A DNA stretch of 64,000 bases from Chryseobacterium viscerum (GCF_002899945.2 NZ_PPEG02000003.1:248001-312000); one strand, 5' to 3'; shown: positions 35,912 through 45,641, counted from the first letter of the stretch. Numbers and translations: made by a program. The notes: a model not told the origin generated them from the sequence alone.

Positions 35912-36733
35912 ATGAAACTATTATTTAAAATTTTCTTTTTTCTGTTAATAAGCGTTACTCTGAATGCGCAGGATACTATTCATTCCAAAAACACAGATGC
36001 TGTCTTATATACTCCCTCAAAAAAGATAAAAGGCTTGATAGTAGGCCTGGGAGGTTCAGAGGGAGGTAATGCTTGGGCGTCCAGACATTGGAAATCAGTA
36101 AGGGATCAGTTCCTTGATAAAGACTATGCTTTTTTGGCATTAGCCTATTTTGGTTCAAAGAATTCCCCGAAGTTTCTTGACAAAATTGAGATTCAGAATG
36201 TGTATAATGCTATATCGGCTGCTAAACAGAAAACGCATACAGATAAAATAGCGATAGTAGGAGGTTCCAGAGGTGCTGATCTTGCCCTGCTTCTTGGAAG
36301 CTATTATCCTGATATTTCTTGTATTATTGCTCTTTCGGCCAGCCATGTTGCTTTTCCCGGAAATACCAGCCATTTTTCTACTTCCAGCTGGACATTTGGA
36401 GGTAAAGAACTTCCTTTCGTTCCTGTCAATGAAGCCGCAGTTCCTTTTATGATTCAGCAGGATATAAGAAAAGCGTTCGAAGCAATGCTGCAGGATAAAA
36501 CCGCTGAAGCTAAGTCTCTTATAAAAGTAGAAAATTCTAAAGCTTCTATTTTACTGATGTCCGGTAATCAGGATGAAATATGTCCATCGGCAGAGATGTC
36601 AGATAAAATAATTCAGAGGCTTAAAGACAATCATTATCAGTATCATTTTGAACATCGTAAATGGGAAGGTACTCATACTGAACCTTACCAGCATTTTGAC
36701 CAGGTTTTTATCTTTCTTCAAAAATATTTTTAA
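35912..36733 (+). CDS. secreted alpha/beta hydrolase, BAAT/acyl-CoA thioester hydrolase-like
   Basis: The ATG at 35912 is chosen because the protein then starts with a signal peptide (MKLLFKIFFFLLISVTLNAQ). The 273-residue hydrolase has VGLGGSEGG (oxyanion region) and the nucleophile elbow GGSRGADLALL; a histidine late in GTHTEP and an acidic residue in GNQDEICPS could complete the triad. The arrangement resembles the C-terminal domain of bile-acid-CoA:amino acid acyltransferase/thioesterases, but secretion suggests a different substrate. It follows the Crp-like gene. Confidence 0.8.
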   Translation: MKLLFKIFFFLLISVTLNAQDTIHSKNTDAVLYTPSKKIKGLIVGLGGSEGGNAWASRHWKSVRDQFLDKDYAFLALAYFGSKNSPKFLDKIEIQNVYNAISAAKQKTHTDKIAIVGGSRGADLALLLGSYYPDISCIIALSASHVAFPGNTSHFSTSSWTFGGKELPFVPVNEAAVPFMIQQDIRKAFEAMLQDKTAEAKSLIKVENSKASILLMSGNQDEICPSAEMSDKIIQRLKDNHYQYHFEHRKWEGTHTEPYQHFDQVFIFLQKYF

Positions 36734-36760
36734 AATAAAAATGTAAACACATATAAAATT

Positions 36761-36790
36761 GGGTTCTTGAATTTTCAGGAACCCTTTATT
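36761..36790 (+). terminator. terminator of the hydrolase gene
   Basis: GGGTTCTTGAA and TTCAGGAACCC pair around TT and are followed by TTTATTTAT. Confidence 0.6.
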
Positions 36791-36890
36791 TATGGGCTAT
36801 TCAAGAAAGAGTATTTCATGATTTGCATCATGTTTTTATTTAGAATTAATAAAAATAAGTAATTTTGCTCGACTAAGCTTAATTATAAAA

Positions 36891-39041
36891 ATGAAAAAAA
36901 TTACTATTTCTGCATCTTTGTTAGCAGTGGCTATGCTGAGTGCACAGGAAACGGATACCATTAAAGTGTCCGAGATCCAGTCAGTCTCACTTCAGGGAAC
37001 CCACAATTACAGAACCAAAAAGTCTGAATCCATAGCAAGACTTCCTTTGGAGAACCTGGAAAATCCTACCGTTTATAATCTCGTTCCCAAAGAAATCATC
37101 AGTGAAATGGGAGCTGTTGATTTCAATACAGCAATGGCTTCTGCTCCGGGAGTTGTCGTAAGCAACAGTGTGAATGACAGTGGAAACGATATTTTTCTGA
37201 GAGGATTCAGCTCAAATGCCAGTTTCAGAAACGGATTGACGCAAAACCCGCGAGTGCAGTCCGAGATTGCTAATATTGAAAGAGTAGAAGTAATAAAAGG
37301 GCCATCCGGAACCTTATTCGGAGGAACGCTGGCCAATTACGGTGGAGTGGTAAATGTGGTAACCAAAAAACCACAGGAGAAATTCGGGGGAATTATCAAT
37401 TACACCACCGGAAGCTGGGGAATGAACAGAATCACAGCGGATGTGAATACGCCTTTAAATAAAGAGAAAACAGCTTTAGCCAGATTCAATGTGGCTGCTT
37501 ATTCACAAGACTCTTTCCAGGATGCCGGCTATAACAAAGGATTATTTTTCTCAGGAAGTGTTTTGTACAAGGTAAGCGACAAAACCACAGTAACGCTTGA
37601 TACCGAATTTCATGCACCAGATAAAACATTGAATGCTTATGTAAGAAACTCAGAAAAACTGACCTTACATTCGATGAAAGACCTTGAAGTAGCGTATAAA
37701 AGAGCATTTACAAGCAATGATATCGGTTCCAAAAGAACCAATTTTGTAACGATGGCTGAGGTTACTCATAAATTCAACGATCAATGGACTTCACGAACAT
37801 CTTACCAAAGAGGCGAAGCCAATGAAAATGAATCTATCTTTTTAGTCCTCAGGTATTTGAATAACAATCAGGTGGAAAGAATGATCCGTCCTTTTGATAG
37901 TTTTAAAATTACGACAGATAACGTCCAGCAGAATTTTATCGGAGATTTTAAAATAGGAGGCTTAAGGAACCGCCTTGTTGTCGGAATAGATTATTTCCAG
38001 CAAAAAACCAGATATCAATATCCATATTATGAAGCCAACGGATACAGCAATGTCTTCCTGCCTTATGATAAAGTGAATCTTGACAGTTCTTCAGCATGGG
38101 ACCCGATCTCAAGAAATAAATTCATGAATAAGGATAGAAAATCTACAGAATCTGATATTACAACATTCAGAACAATAAGTGGTTATGTCTCTGATGTATT
38201 GAATATCACAGATAACCTTTTGATAATGGCAAGTTTGAGAGTAGACAGCTATAAAAATGACGATACCATTGTGAATGGGGTAGAGATTTCTACTAAAAAC
38301 GGGTATCCTGAAAATAAAGTCTCGGGCTACAGTCAGACCCAGTTTTCGCCAAAATTTGGATTGGTATATGAAATTGTTAAAGAGCAGATTTCATTCTTTG
38401 CCAATTACGTAAATGGGTTTAAAAACTATGCTCCATCGCTTAATGAAGCTGGAGTTTTAACAAAATGGGATCCTGAGCAGGGAAATCAGATTGAAACGGG
38501 TTTCAAACTGGATCTTTTTAATAAAAAATTACTGACGACGGTAAGTTATTATAATATCAATGTCAAAAACAGACTTGTTGCTGATCCAGGTGGAATAGGA
38601 AGTATTCAGGATGGTAATATTAAAAGTCAGAGACTGGAAATAGGAATTATCGCCAATCCCTTTAAAGGATGGAATATCGTTGCTGGATACGGCTATAACG
38701 ACAACAAGTATGATGACCGAAGCAAAGACAAAGGGAAAAGAATGGCCTGGACCCCTAAACATGTAGCGAATCTATGGACCAGTTACAAGATTATGGATGG
38801 CGCTTACGAAGGAATTGGTTTCGGGGCAGGATTTAATTTTGTAGACCAAACATATATCAACATCACGAATCATTTCCTGGCACCGTCTTATACAACGGTA
38901 GGAGCAACGGTTTTCTATGACAAGAAAAAATACAGGATTGGACTGAAAATGAATAATGCCCTGAATGAAATGTATTGGAACTTCTATGGGCAGCCACAGA
39001 AACCAAGAGAGATTCTTGCCAACTTCGCATTCAAATTTTAA
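36891..39041 (+). CDS. TonB-dependent siderophore receptor
   Basis: A 716-residue outer-membrane receptor with a signal peptide (MKKITISASLLAVAMLSAQ), a plug domain (residues about 50-170; LRGFSSNASFRNGLTQ and VEVIKGPSGTLFGGTLA), and a 22-strand barrel ending in EILANFAFKF with a terminal aromatic residue. The plug and barrel follow the FhuE/FpvA/ferrichrome receptor subgroup rather than SusC. A -7 box TAATTTTG is at 36860-36867. The PepSY and esterase genes downstream agree with a ferric-siderophore uptake role. The siderophore itself cannot be named. Confidence 0.92.
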   Translation: MKKITISASLLAVAMLSAQETDTIKVSEIQSVSLQGTHNYRTKKSESIARLPLENLENPTVYNLVPKEIISEMGAVDFNTAMASAPGVVVSNSVNDSGNDIFLRGFSSNASFRNGLTQNPRVQSEIANIERVEVIKGPSGTLFGGTLANYGGVVNVVTKKPQEKFGGIINYTTGSWGMNRITADVNTPLNKEKTALARFNVAAYSQDSFQDAGYNKGLFFSGSVLYKVSDKTTVTLDTEFHAPDKTLNAYVRNSEKLTLHSMKDLEVAYKRAFTSNDIGSKRTNFVTMAEVTHKFNDQWTSRTSYQRGEANENESIFLVLRYLNNNQVERMIRPFDSFKITTDNVQQNFIGDFKIGGLRNRLVVGIDYFQQKTRYQYPYYEANGYSNVFLPYDKVNLDSSSAWDPISRNKFMNKDRKSTESDITTFRTISGYVSDVLNITDNLLIMASLRVDSYKNDDTIVNGVEISTKNGYPENKVSGYSQTQFSPKFGLVYEIVKEQISFFANYVNGFKNYAPSLNEAGVLTKWDPEQGNQIETGFKLDLFNKKLLTTVSYYNINVKNRLVADPGGIGSIQDGNIKSQRLEIGIIANPFKGWNIVAGYGYNDNKYDDRSKDKGKRMAWTPKHVANLWTSYKIMDGAYEGIGFGAGFNFVDQTYINITNHFLAPSYTTVGATVFYDKKKYRIGLKMNNALNEMYWNFYGQPQKPREILANFAFKF

Positions 39042-39080
39042 TCCTTAAAAAAACAAAAAAAATCTCAAAGAAAATATAAG

Positions 39081-39233
39081 GGTGAAAACCGCAAAGGCGC
39101 AAATATTAGATTTATAACGTGTAAGTCTTCCTGGAGCTTCAAATATGCTAAAGTAAACAGTAACAGGAATACTCCTTTCACTTTACAACATGCACAATGA
39201 TAAATTCTTTTGCGCCCTTGCATTTTCAACCCG
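39081..39233. repeat. CGCAAAGGCGC foldback repeat inside the siderophore locus
   Basis: GGTGAAAACCGCAAAGGCGC at the left and the complementary GCGCCCTTGCATTTTCAACC at the right form inverted arms. The element occupies most of the 216 bp between receptor and PepSY gene; no gene or clear promoter is seen there. Confidence 0.65.
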
Positions 39234-39257
39234 TATAATTTGGGAATACTAAAAGAT

Positions 39258-40532
39258 ATGGAAAACAAAAAAACTAATCCCAGGAAAAAGCAAGGAAAAT
39301 CCCTTACCAAAAGGATTACCGGATGGCTGCATCTCTGGCTCGGATTGGTATCCGGGATCATTGTGCTGACTGTTACCCTTTCAGGAACGGTATTCGTCTT
39401 TTGTGATGAAATTATTGATCTGTGCGGTGGAAATGCCAAATATGTTCAGGCTCCGGCCAATGCCAGAAAAATGACACCCGAGGAATTGCTTGCCCAGTTT
39501 CATCAACAGGTTCCGGACAGGAAAGCATTTTATTTTGATACCTATAAAGAAGCAGACAGAAGTTTCAGGGTAGCTTCAGCTACCAAGCCGCCTAAAGATA
39601 AAAATGCAGGTAAAGCAGAGAAACCTAAAAAAAAAGAACGCGGTCCGCGAGGGGTATTTGCCTACCATTATCTTGACCCTTACACCGGAAAAGTGATCGG
39701 TTCTACAAAAAGCTATGAATTTTTCTATGTAGTAGCTCATATTCATGCTCAATTGCTGGCAGGGAAGTTTGGTAAAACGGTGGTCGGAATTGCCTCAATC
39801 ATATTTTTTATTCAGCTAATCGGCGGACTGATTCTTTGGTGGCCCAAAAAATGGAATAAAACCACAAGAACGGCTGCATTTAAAATTAAATCAGGAACAA
39901 AATGGCGTAGAAAAAACTACGATTTTCATAATGTCTTTGGTTTCTATTCATTGCTTCCGGCGGTATTTATTACCATCACAGGACTGATTATGGCTTACAA
40001 GGTTTTGACAGATCTTACGCAACAGGCCTTCGGAGGAGCAGCAGACGTCCATACCATTGCTGAAAAATACGAACCCAAGTTTGATCCTGAGAAAAAGGCA
40101 TTGTCTTTTTCTGCTTTTGTAGATAAAAATTTCAAAGAATTTCCTACAGCCCAACAGTTCAGAATTAGTATTCCCAGAAATGATTCTACAGCTGTTTACC
40201 ATGTGGCTGCTGCCAAATTCATTGGATTAAAAAGTCTTGTCAACGGAAAAACAATGGAAGCCAACAAATACACAGGAAATGAAATCAATTATCCAAAGGA
40301 AGTTCAGATGCATGAAGTGATAGAACATATGAATTTTGATCTTCATGTAGGCTATTGGGGCGGTATGTTTGGAAAAATATTCACCTTCATTATCGGAATT
40401 ATCTGTACAAGCCTTCCTATTACAGGGTTTCTGATCTGGTGGGGCAGAAGAAAAAAATCACCAAAAAAGAATAAAGAAATTACAAACATTCATCAACACA
40501 GAAAAGATTCACATCATGAACAATTGGTTTAA
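39258..40532 (+). CDS. PepSY-associated membrane protein, possible siderophore-linked reductase
   Basis: The ATG at 39258 is used; a longer TTG start would run through repeat DNA. The 424-residue inner-membrane protein has four main helices (WLHLWLGLVSGIIVLTVTLS; IIFFIQLIGGLILWW; GFYSLLPAVFITITGLIMAY; TFIIGIICTSLPITGFLIWW) with periplasmic PepSY regions between. Histidines at or near helix ends (WLHLW, HIHAQLL, HNVF, HVGYWGG) could ligate haem or metal. Homologues sit beside siderophore receptors and some act as ferric-siderophore reductases. Its stop overlaps the esterase gene by 17 bp. Confidence 0.88.
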   Translation: MENKKTNPRKKQGKSLTKRITGWLHLWLGLVSGIIVLTVTLSGTVFVFCDEIIDLCGGNAKYVQAPANARKMTPEELLAQFHQQVPDRKAFYFDTYKEADRSFRVASATKPPKDKNAGKAEKPKKKERGPRGVFAYHYLDPYTGKVIGSTKSYEFFYVVAHIHAQLLAGKFGKTVVGIASIIFFIQLIGGLILWWPKKWNKTTRTAAFKIKSGTKWRRKNYDFHNVFGFYSLLPAVFITITGLIMAYKVLTDLTQQAFGGAADVHTIAEKYEPKFDPEKKALSFSAFVDKNFKEFPTAQQFRISIPRNDSTAVYHVAAAKFIGLKSLVNGKTMEANKYTGNEINYPKEVQMHEVIEHMNFDLHVGYWGGMFGKIFTFIIGIICTSLPITGFLIWWGRRKKSPKKNKEITNIHQHRKDSHHEQLV

Positions 40533-41568
40533 AATTATATGCCTTTCACTATTTTTATTGTGTACATGGGGCAAAGCTCAGGAGAAATTGACAATAGGAG
40601 AGAAGCAGAACGTATTTTCAAAAGTTTTGAATGAAAACCGGGAAATCTGGGTTCATCTGCCTAAAACATATAACGACAGTACCATCAATCCTGCAAAGTA
40701 TCCGGTAATTTATCTTTTAGACGGAGAAATCAATTTTGAATATTATACAGGATTGACAGATTTTATTGCCAGAACACCTTATGCAGATATTCCGGAATGC
40801 ATTGTCGTAGGAATAAAAAATACAGAAAGAACAAGAGATCTTACGCCCACAAAATCTCAAAAGAAAAGCCCGGTAAATCCTACTCTTACCCTTTTTTCTG
40901 ACAGTGGCGGAAGCGAAAATTTTGTAAAATTCCTGCACGAAGAACTGAAGCCATTTATCCAAAAAAATTACAGAACACAGGAATATTCTGTTTTGGTTGG
41001 GCATTCTTTTGGAGGGCTGTTTGCCATCAATACATTTCTTACTCATCCAGACTATTTCAACGCCTATGTTGCAAATGATCCGAGTTTATGGTGGGATAAT
41101 AAAGTGATGATTACAAAGACAAAAGAATATCTGGAGAAGAATAAAAAATTCCCGGCAAAAAAAACGCTGTATGTTTCCCAGGCAGACAATGAAGAGCAGC
41201 AGAAAAACTGGAATTCTGATATGACCCAGGCCATTGAAGAATTTAAAGGAATTATAGAAAAGAACGGATCCCTGAATTATAAGCACAGCTTTTTTGAAGG
41301 AGAAACCCATGGAACGGTTTCCTATCCCGGAAATTATGAAGCATTGAAATTTATATTTAAAGGTTTCAGAACCAATATAAAACAATTCGCCAAAAATCCT
41401 AAACTGCTTGAAGAAGATTATAAAAAACTTTCAGAGAAAATAGGAACCGAATTTACCCCTTCAGAAGCCTATCTGAATGTAGTCATCAAGTTCATGAAGA
41501 GCAATGATTTTAAAGAGTCCGAAACGTATTTTATCAATCTCAAAAATAGATATTACCCCATTAAATAA
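40516..41568 (+). CDS. Fes/IroE-type esterase, probable siderophore hydrolase
   Basis: A 350-residue protein with a signal peptide (MNNWFKIICLSLFLLCTWGKA) and an esterase-D fold. The nucleophile is in LVGHSFGGLFAINTFL, the oxyanion region in YPVIYLLDGEINFEY, and a histidine in GETHGTVSYPG near residue 270 completes the triad. The C-terminal 80 residues are a helical, TPR-like tail. Periplasmic relatives (IroE) linearise or hydrolyse catecholate siderophores to release iron. The overlap with the PepSY gene makes a functional link strong. Substrate is inferred. Confidence 0.88.
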   Translation: MNNWFKIICLSLFLLCTWGKAQEKLTIGEKQNVFSKVLNENREIWVHLPKTYNDSTINPAKYPVIYLLDGEINFEYYTGLTDFIARTPYADIPECIVVGIKNTERTRDLTPTKSQKKSPVNPTLTLFSDSGGSENFVKFLHEELKPFIQKNYRTQEYSVLVGHSFGGLFAINTFLTHPDYFNAYVANDPSLWWDNKVMITKTKEYLEKNKKFPAKKTLYVSQADNEEQQKNWNSDMTQAIEEFKGIIEKNGSLNYKHSFFEGETHGTVSYPGNYEALKFIFKGFRTNIKQFAKNPKLLEEDYKKLSEKIGTEFTPSEAYLNVVIKFMKSNDFKESETYFINLKNRYYPIK

Positions 41569-41582
41569 TTGACTGAAACCAT

Positions 41583-41619
41583 AAAAAGCAAATTTGCAAA
41601 CGAGCAGATTTGCTTTTTT
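41583..41619 (+). terminator. terminator of the siderophore genes
   Basis: AAAAAGCAAATTTGC and GCAGATTTGCTTTTTT pair around AAACGA. Two nearly identical hairpins are at 49654-49690 and 55050-55086. Confidence 0.85.
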
Positions 41620-41818
41620 ATTGATCGTTGTAGATGAAAAATAATAGGGCAAAGATCACCCAAAATGGGGATGGTAATGTTGAGTTTTTGTATCTAAATT
41701 TGTTAAGCTAACAGTTGGAAACTTGTTGAAATACAGATTGTATAGTGTAGATTGAAACAGATGAATCTTTCTGAAAAAACACTAACTTAAAGAAGTAAAA
41801 ACTGATAAAACTGATACT

Positions 41819-42805
41819 ATGAAAAAACAAATTTTGATAATTGGGGCACTATTTTTTATTCCCGGTTGGATAATGTCGCAAATGAACATCAATCAGGCAG
41901 ATCTGCCCAGGAATATTCAGGTGGGTGTAGCAGCAAAAGCTATCATAGAGCTTCAATATGGAACCCCCAATGTAAGGTTTGGAATAAGTACAGGAGTAGG
42001 ATATCTTGCTTTTAATTCATTGCTGCCAGCTGTAAATATTGAGTATATTATCAATTATGGCGGACTGAGTACTTATCAAGGCCCAGATAAAAAGCGGTTT
42101 TCGAACCAATTTGTAGGTTCACTATCTTTAACTTCGGGTTTGAATAATGAATTTAGAAATAACTCTTTAGAGTATATCAGGAACAGAAATAAGCCCCTTT
42201 ATTACTTTACAGATTTAACGCAGCCATCATTACAAAACCCATTTAATTCTTCATTTACTTTTGGAACCAATTGGGTCTATCATCTTTCGGTCAATATCTC
42301 TAAACCGAACCGTTTGCAAAGGGTTGGTTTTTTGGGCCTTAAAATAGAAAATTTTCAATTTGGATATCTTAATGATGGGGGAACACCAATTAAGAGAATT
42401 GGTTTAGGAGACAAAGAAGATCGATATTACACAGGGGGTGGATTTGTCAATATCAATTTACCAATGGACCGTAAAATCAATACTATTAATGCCAGTTTTT
42501 ATAGGTTTACAGGATATTCGGAACTTGCTTTTGATACTGCAGATGAATTTCTTTTCGGTTATGTGGATTATGCTGATCCGAAGCAAAAATACTTCAATCA
42601 TGGCTTCTGGAATTTTGGGATAGGAAATACAGAGCATTGGAACGGATTTATAAGGCTCAATAATGTTTATGATCTGTCTGAAGTTCAGAATATTATCCAT
42701 TATTTTACCAAAAGCTCTTATCATCAGAATCAGAAACCTTTTTATATTTCTGCAGGAGGCTCTTATAATATGTCTAATCTTAATCTTTCCAATCATGAAA
42801 AATAA
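41819..42805 (+). CDS. secreted beta-rich protein, probably outer-membrane, unknown function
   Basis: The 328-residue product has an N-terminal signal peptide (MKKQILIIGALFFIPGWIMSQ) and many short amphipathic strands (IELQYGTPNVRFGISTGVGYLAF; RFSNQFVGSLSLTSGLN; INTINASFYRFTGYSELAF), consistent with a small barrel or a surface protein. The 3' end overlaps the lipoprotein gene by 11 bp, suggesting a two-gene unit. The preceding 250 bp hold the terminator of the siderophore genes and otherwise nothing recognisable. Family not recognised. Confidence 0.7.
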   Translation: MKKQILIIGALFFIPGWIMSQMNINQADLPRNIQVGVAAKAIIELQYGTPNVRFGISTGVGYLAFNSLLPAVNIEYIINYGGLSTYQGPDKKRFSNQFVGSLSLTSGLNNEFRNNSLEYIRNRNKPLYYFTDLTQPSLQNPFNSSFTFGTNWVYHLSVNISKPNRLQRVGFLGLKIENFQFGYLNDGGTPIKRIGLGDKEDRYYTGGGFVNINLPMDRKINTINASFYRFTGYSELAFDTADEFLFGYVDYADPKQKYFNHGFWNFGIGNTEHWNGFIRLNNVYDLSEVQNIIHYFTKSSYHQNQKPFYISAGGSYNMSNLNLSNHEK

Positions 42806-43646
42806 AGTGCTTATGTTTTTGCTATTACTTTCTCTTTTCAGTTGTAAAAGTTTTTTCAATCACACGGAAAAAGAAATAAAAATATTAAGTGATAATGAAG
42901 AAATCAGGCTTTCTGAAATCAAACTTTCTGATTTTACCGCTTTTATCCGCTATGTAAATAGAGATTATCCTTCTAAATGTTTCTATGGAACTAATAATCC
43001 TAATAGATTTTCAGAAGTAAATACCAATAGCGAATTAAATCCGAACCCTGAAAAGTCTGAAAAATTAGAACAGCAGTATGTTTTGATTGCTAAGGTTAAA
43101 AATGCTAAAGGACAGAAGAAAGTGATCTTTATTAGTACTATCCAACCTTTTAAAAGTGGAAAAAAAATAAGCTATGATTATCCTGTTTTTGATAAAGATG
43201 AATATATCAATATTAATTTTTTCAATTTTTTTAAGTTAGGTTATTTGGATGAAAATAAGTCCGTCATTACTTTTTATAAAGATTGTTGTCATAAAGATTA
43301 TTGGCATTTTAAGTGGAAAGAAGATGGATCTATTCACATAAGAGGTTTAGAATTTGATTATAAAACAAGATTTGGGGAAGCTAATAAATTTTATGGTTTG
43401 AATCAAAAAACTTGGATGCCAATAGAATATCATCCGTTAAATAATTTTAAGTTTATGATCAATAGTGATCTGGAAAGCTCTCCGGAAGGCGAGTGTAGTA
43501 CTGAAATTGAAGAAGAAAATAAAATTTATTTTGATGAAATAAATAAGAGAATGTATTTTCACTTCAATACTTATTTTGATTATGGAAATAAGTATAAATG
43601 GCTGTATTTTAAAGAAGATAGGGTTATTAATCATTGGATAGATTAA
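42795..43646 (+). CDS. lipoprotein of unknown function
   Basis: The start ATG at 42795 gives a lipoprotein signal (MKNKVLMFLLLLSLFSCKSFF, lipobox LFSC). The 283-residue protein is polar, Lys/Glu/Asn-rich, with an acidic stretch (CSTEIEEENKIYF) and many aromatic residues near the C-terminus. No enzyme motif is visible. It overlaps the upstream secreted-protein gene and is closed by a bidirectional terminator; the pair probably acts at the outer membrane. A longer frame that begins inside the upstream gene is rejected. Confidence 0.75.
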   Translation: MKNKVLMFLLLLSLFSCKSFFNHTEKEIKILSDNEEIRLSEIKLSDFTAFIRYVNRDYPSKCFYGTNNPNRFSEVNTNSELNPNPEKSEKLEQQYVLIAKVKNAKGQKKVIFISTIQPFKSGKKISYDYPVFDKDEYININFFNFFKLGYLDENKSVITFYKDCCHKDYWHFKWKEDGSIHIRGLEFDYKTRFGEANKFYGLNQKTWMPIEYHPLNNFKFMINSDLESSPEGECSTEIEEENKIYFDEINKRMYFHFNTYFDYGNKYKWLYFKEDRVINHWID

Positions 43647-43647
43647 T

Positions 43648-43678
43648 AAAAAGGTTTTCCTGTAGAGAAAACCTTTTT
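43648..43678. terminator. bidirectional terminator
   Basis: AAAAAGGTTTTC and GAAAACCTTTTT pair perfectly between convergent genes. Confidence 0.8.
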
Positions 43679-43700
43679 ACCATTTTACTTTTTCATCCCA

Positions 43701-44729
43701 TTAATGTCTGTTATCACAATTAATTGGGAAATCCTTCTCTTTTTTATCTAAAAAGCTAATGGAAGGACAGCCAAATGACTGTGCAATAAATCCAAAAACA
43801 ACAGGAGATTTTCCTTTGAAAAGATAGCCTGTATATTGGAATCTATTGGCTTCGTCAGCATCTATTCCATAAAGCGGTAAGAACTCACCACCATCACTTT
43901 CGGCGAGAGAAAATGTCTTCTCCGCAATCTTCTCATTATGATCATTGATGATTACAAGTTTACGTTCCACAGTGTTTCCTTCTTCAAGATAATCCTGCAG
44001 GTAATAGGTCATATTTTCATATTGTGACTGGTAGGTTTTTCCCTGAATCAATTTTGAAGGGCTAAAATATTTCTTTGAGATATCAGTATTAGCCTTTTGC
44101 CATTTCACAGCCTTCATTTTATTTTCCACGAAAGGATTTTTATTCCCAAAATAAGCGATGGCATTATTGAACCGGTCGTGGTCCGCTATCTTTTGGTGAG
44201 TGGCTACCTGAAAGCCCATCATATAAGACTCAGGATCCAGTTCTTCACTATCTGAATAAGGACTTAAATAAGCTACAGCTTTTAATTGACTGATTGGCAT
44301 TCTTTGAAGTTTATTAGAGCCATATTCATAGATATACAATGAGTCATTTTCAGTAAGATGAATGCCGTTAAGCAGTTTTTTTCTGCTGGGAGCATCCAGC
44401 TCAAAATGCTGGCGTTCTTCGAAAGTCATCTGCTTCTGATTTTTGATGATATCAGCCGGAATGGGCGGAGTATCCTTAAAGATATCTGAAACAGAAATAA
44501 AAATATCCATATCGGAATCTTTTTCAGCGGATGAAATGGTAGACAAGCTGAAAATATTAAAATTCTGATAATCTATTTTCTCTTCCGTTTTTGTTGTTTT
44601 TACAGAGTCATTAGCTGCTTTTGTGGCTGTGACACTTGTTTTTTTGTCATCTTTCTTACAGCTTACAATCGCTAATGGAAAAGATAAAAGCACTAGGGCT
44701 GTATTGATCTTCATAATTCTTCTTAACAT
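43701..44729 (-). CDS. lipoprotein of unknown function
   Basis: A 342-residue protein with a lipoprotein signal (lipobox region LAIVSCKK). An internal ATG five codons in (44714) is an equally good start. After a Lys/Thr-rich linker the body is a mixed alpha/beta domain without recognised motifs. A cysteine (QSFGCPSIS) and one near the end (NCDNRH) could be paired. It follows the 285-residue secreted protein by 15 bp on the minus strand, so the two are likely one operon. Confidence 0.7.
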   Translation of the reverse strand: MLRRIMKINTALVLLSFPLAIVSCKKDDKKTSVTATKAANDSVKTTKTEEKIDYQNFNIFSLSTISSAEKDSDMDIFISVSDIFKDTPPIPADIIKNQKQMTFEERQHFELDAPSRKKLLNGIHLTENDSLYIYEYGSNKLQRMPISQLKAVAYLSPYSDSEELDPESYMMGFQVATHQKIADHDRFNNAIAYFGNKNPFVENKMKAVKWQKANTDISKKYFSPSKLIQGKTYQSQYENMTYYLQDYLEEGNTVERKLVIINDHNEKIAEKTFSLAESDGGEFLPLYGIDADEANRFQYTGYLFKGKSPVVFGFIAQSFGCPSISFLDKKEKDFPINCDNRH

Positions 44730-44744
44730 GAGTATTGTGTTTAA

Positions 44745-45602
44745 TTATAATTTATAATAAGGTTCTGAAAAGTATTTGCTCGGTTTGATATATGCCATTT
44801 GTCTCTCCATATCGAAGATCCAGATAAACCTGCGGAGCATATCTGCCCCGAAATAATTTACATGCTGGGTTTTCAGATCACCTGAGAAAAAGCCTGCTGA
44901 AACATCTTTGAACACGATATTTCCCAACTTGAAAAAAGGCAGAATTCCCTGTTTCGTAATCATACTTTTTCCTGCTGAGTTTTTCAGTGTTTTTTGTCCC
45001 GTCACTTTTAGTTTTTTATCAAGTTCCTGCTCTTCAGCAAAATCATTGCTGTATAGAATACCTCCTGAATAACCGGATTGAAGGGCGAAATAAGCCTCTT
45101 TCTGATGCTTTCCATCCACAACGTTATCCGCTGATATATAAAAGGCTTCATGGTCTAAAATGATTTTTATGGGCTGGAAGCCACTTAGATCAGGTTGATG
45201 CTTCTGATCATACATGACAAACTGGTTATTGTCATAATCGATCTTAAAAGCCTTACCATCAAAAATCCCGGTTCCAATTTTCCCGTCAGCTTCATGTCCT
45301 GCTAATTGGTTATCAAAAAAACGGACATCCTTTTGAGTTATTTTTCCTATTTCTATGGTATTATCGTCGCTTATTTCCTCTTTATTGAAAATAATGTGAT
45401 CTGCTTTTCGCTGGCGTTCGGGTGAAATAGCACAATCTTTCATGGCAATCTGGAACATCAGATCCAGGGAGTCCTTTTTGTTGACAAGGGTTTTGACAAT
45501 GATATTGTTATGTTTTGTAACCCGGAAGGGGATGGTTTGCTGTGCTTTCATACCAGACAGTCCGGCAGAAAACAGTATCAATAGGACTGTTCTTTTGAGC
45601 AT
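44745..45602 (-). CDS. secreted retropepsin-like protein lacking the catalytic aspartates
   Basis: The 285-residue product has a signal peptide (MLKRTVLLILFSAGLSGMKA) and a two-lobed layout like bacterial aspartyl-protease-2 proteins, ending in GADMLRRFIWIFDMERQMAYIKP, the usual closing segment. But where DTG and DSG should stand it has LDLMFQIAMKDC and YFALQSGYSGG. It therefore probably does not cleave peptides by the aspartic mechanism and may bind a ligand or peptide. Compare the intact relative at 60348-61199. First gene of a minus-strand pair, divergent from a Crp-like regulator. Confidence 0.7.
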   Translation of the reverse strand: MLKRTVLLILFSAGLSGMKAQQTIPFRVTKHNNIIVKTLVNKKDSLDLMFQIAMKDCAISPERQRKADHIIFNKEEISDDNTIEIGKITQKDVRFFDNQLAGHEADGKIGTGIFDGKAFKIDYDNNQFVMYDQKHQPDLSGFQPIKIILDHEAFYISADNVVDGKHQKEAYFALQSGYSGGILYSNDFAEEQELDKKLKVTGQKTLKNSAGKSMITKQGILPFFKLGNIVFKDVSAGFFSGDLKTQHVNYFGADMLRRFIWIFDMERQMAYIKPSKYFSEPYYKL

Positions 45603-45641
45603 TTTAGGTGATTAGTGTTTTAAAAATTTAAAATTACCCAT

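Noticed and set aside
42663..42794. N-terminal extension of the lipoprotein at 42795
   Set aside because: It reads in the coding region of the upstream gene and would destroy the lipoprotein signal at 42795.
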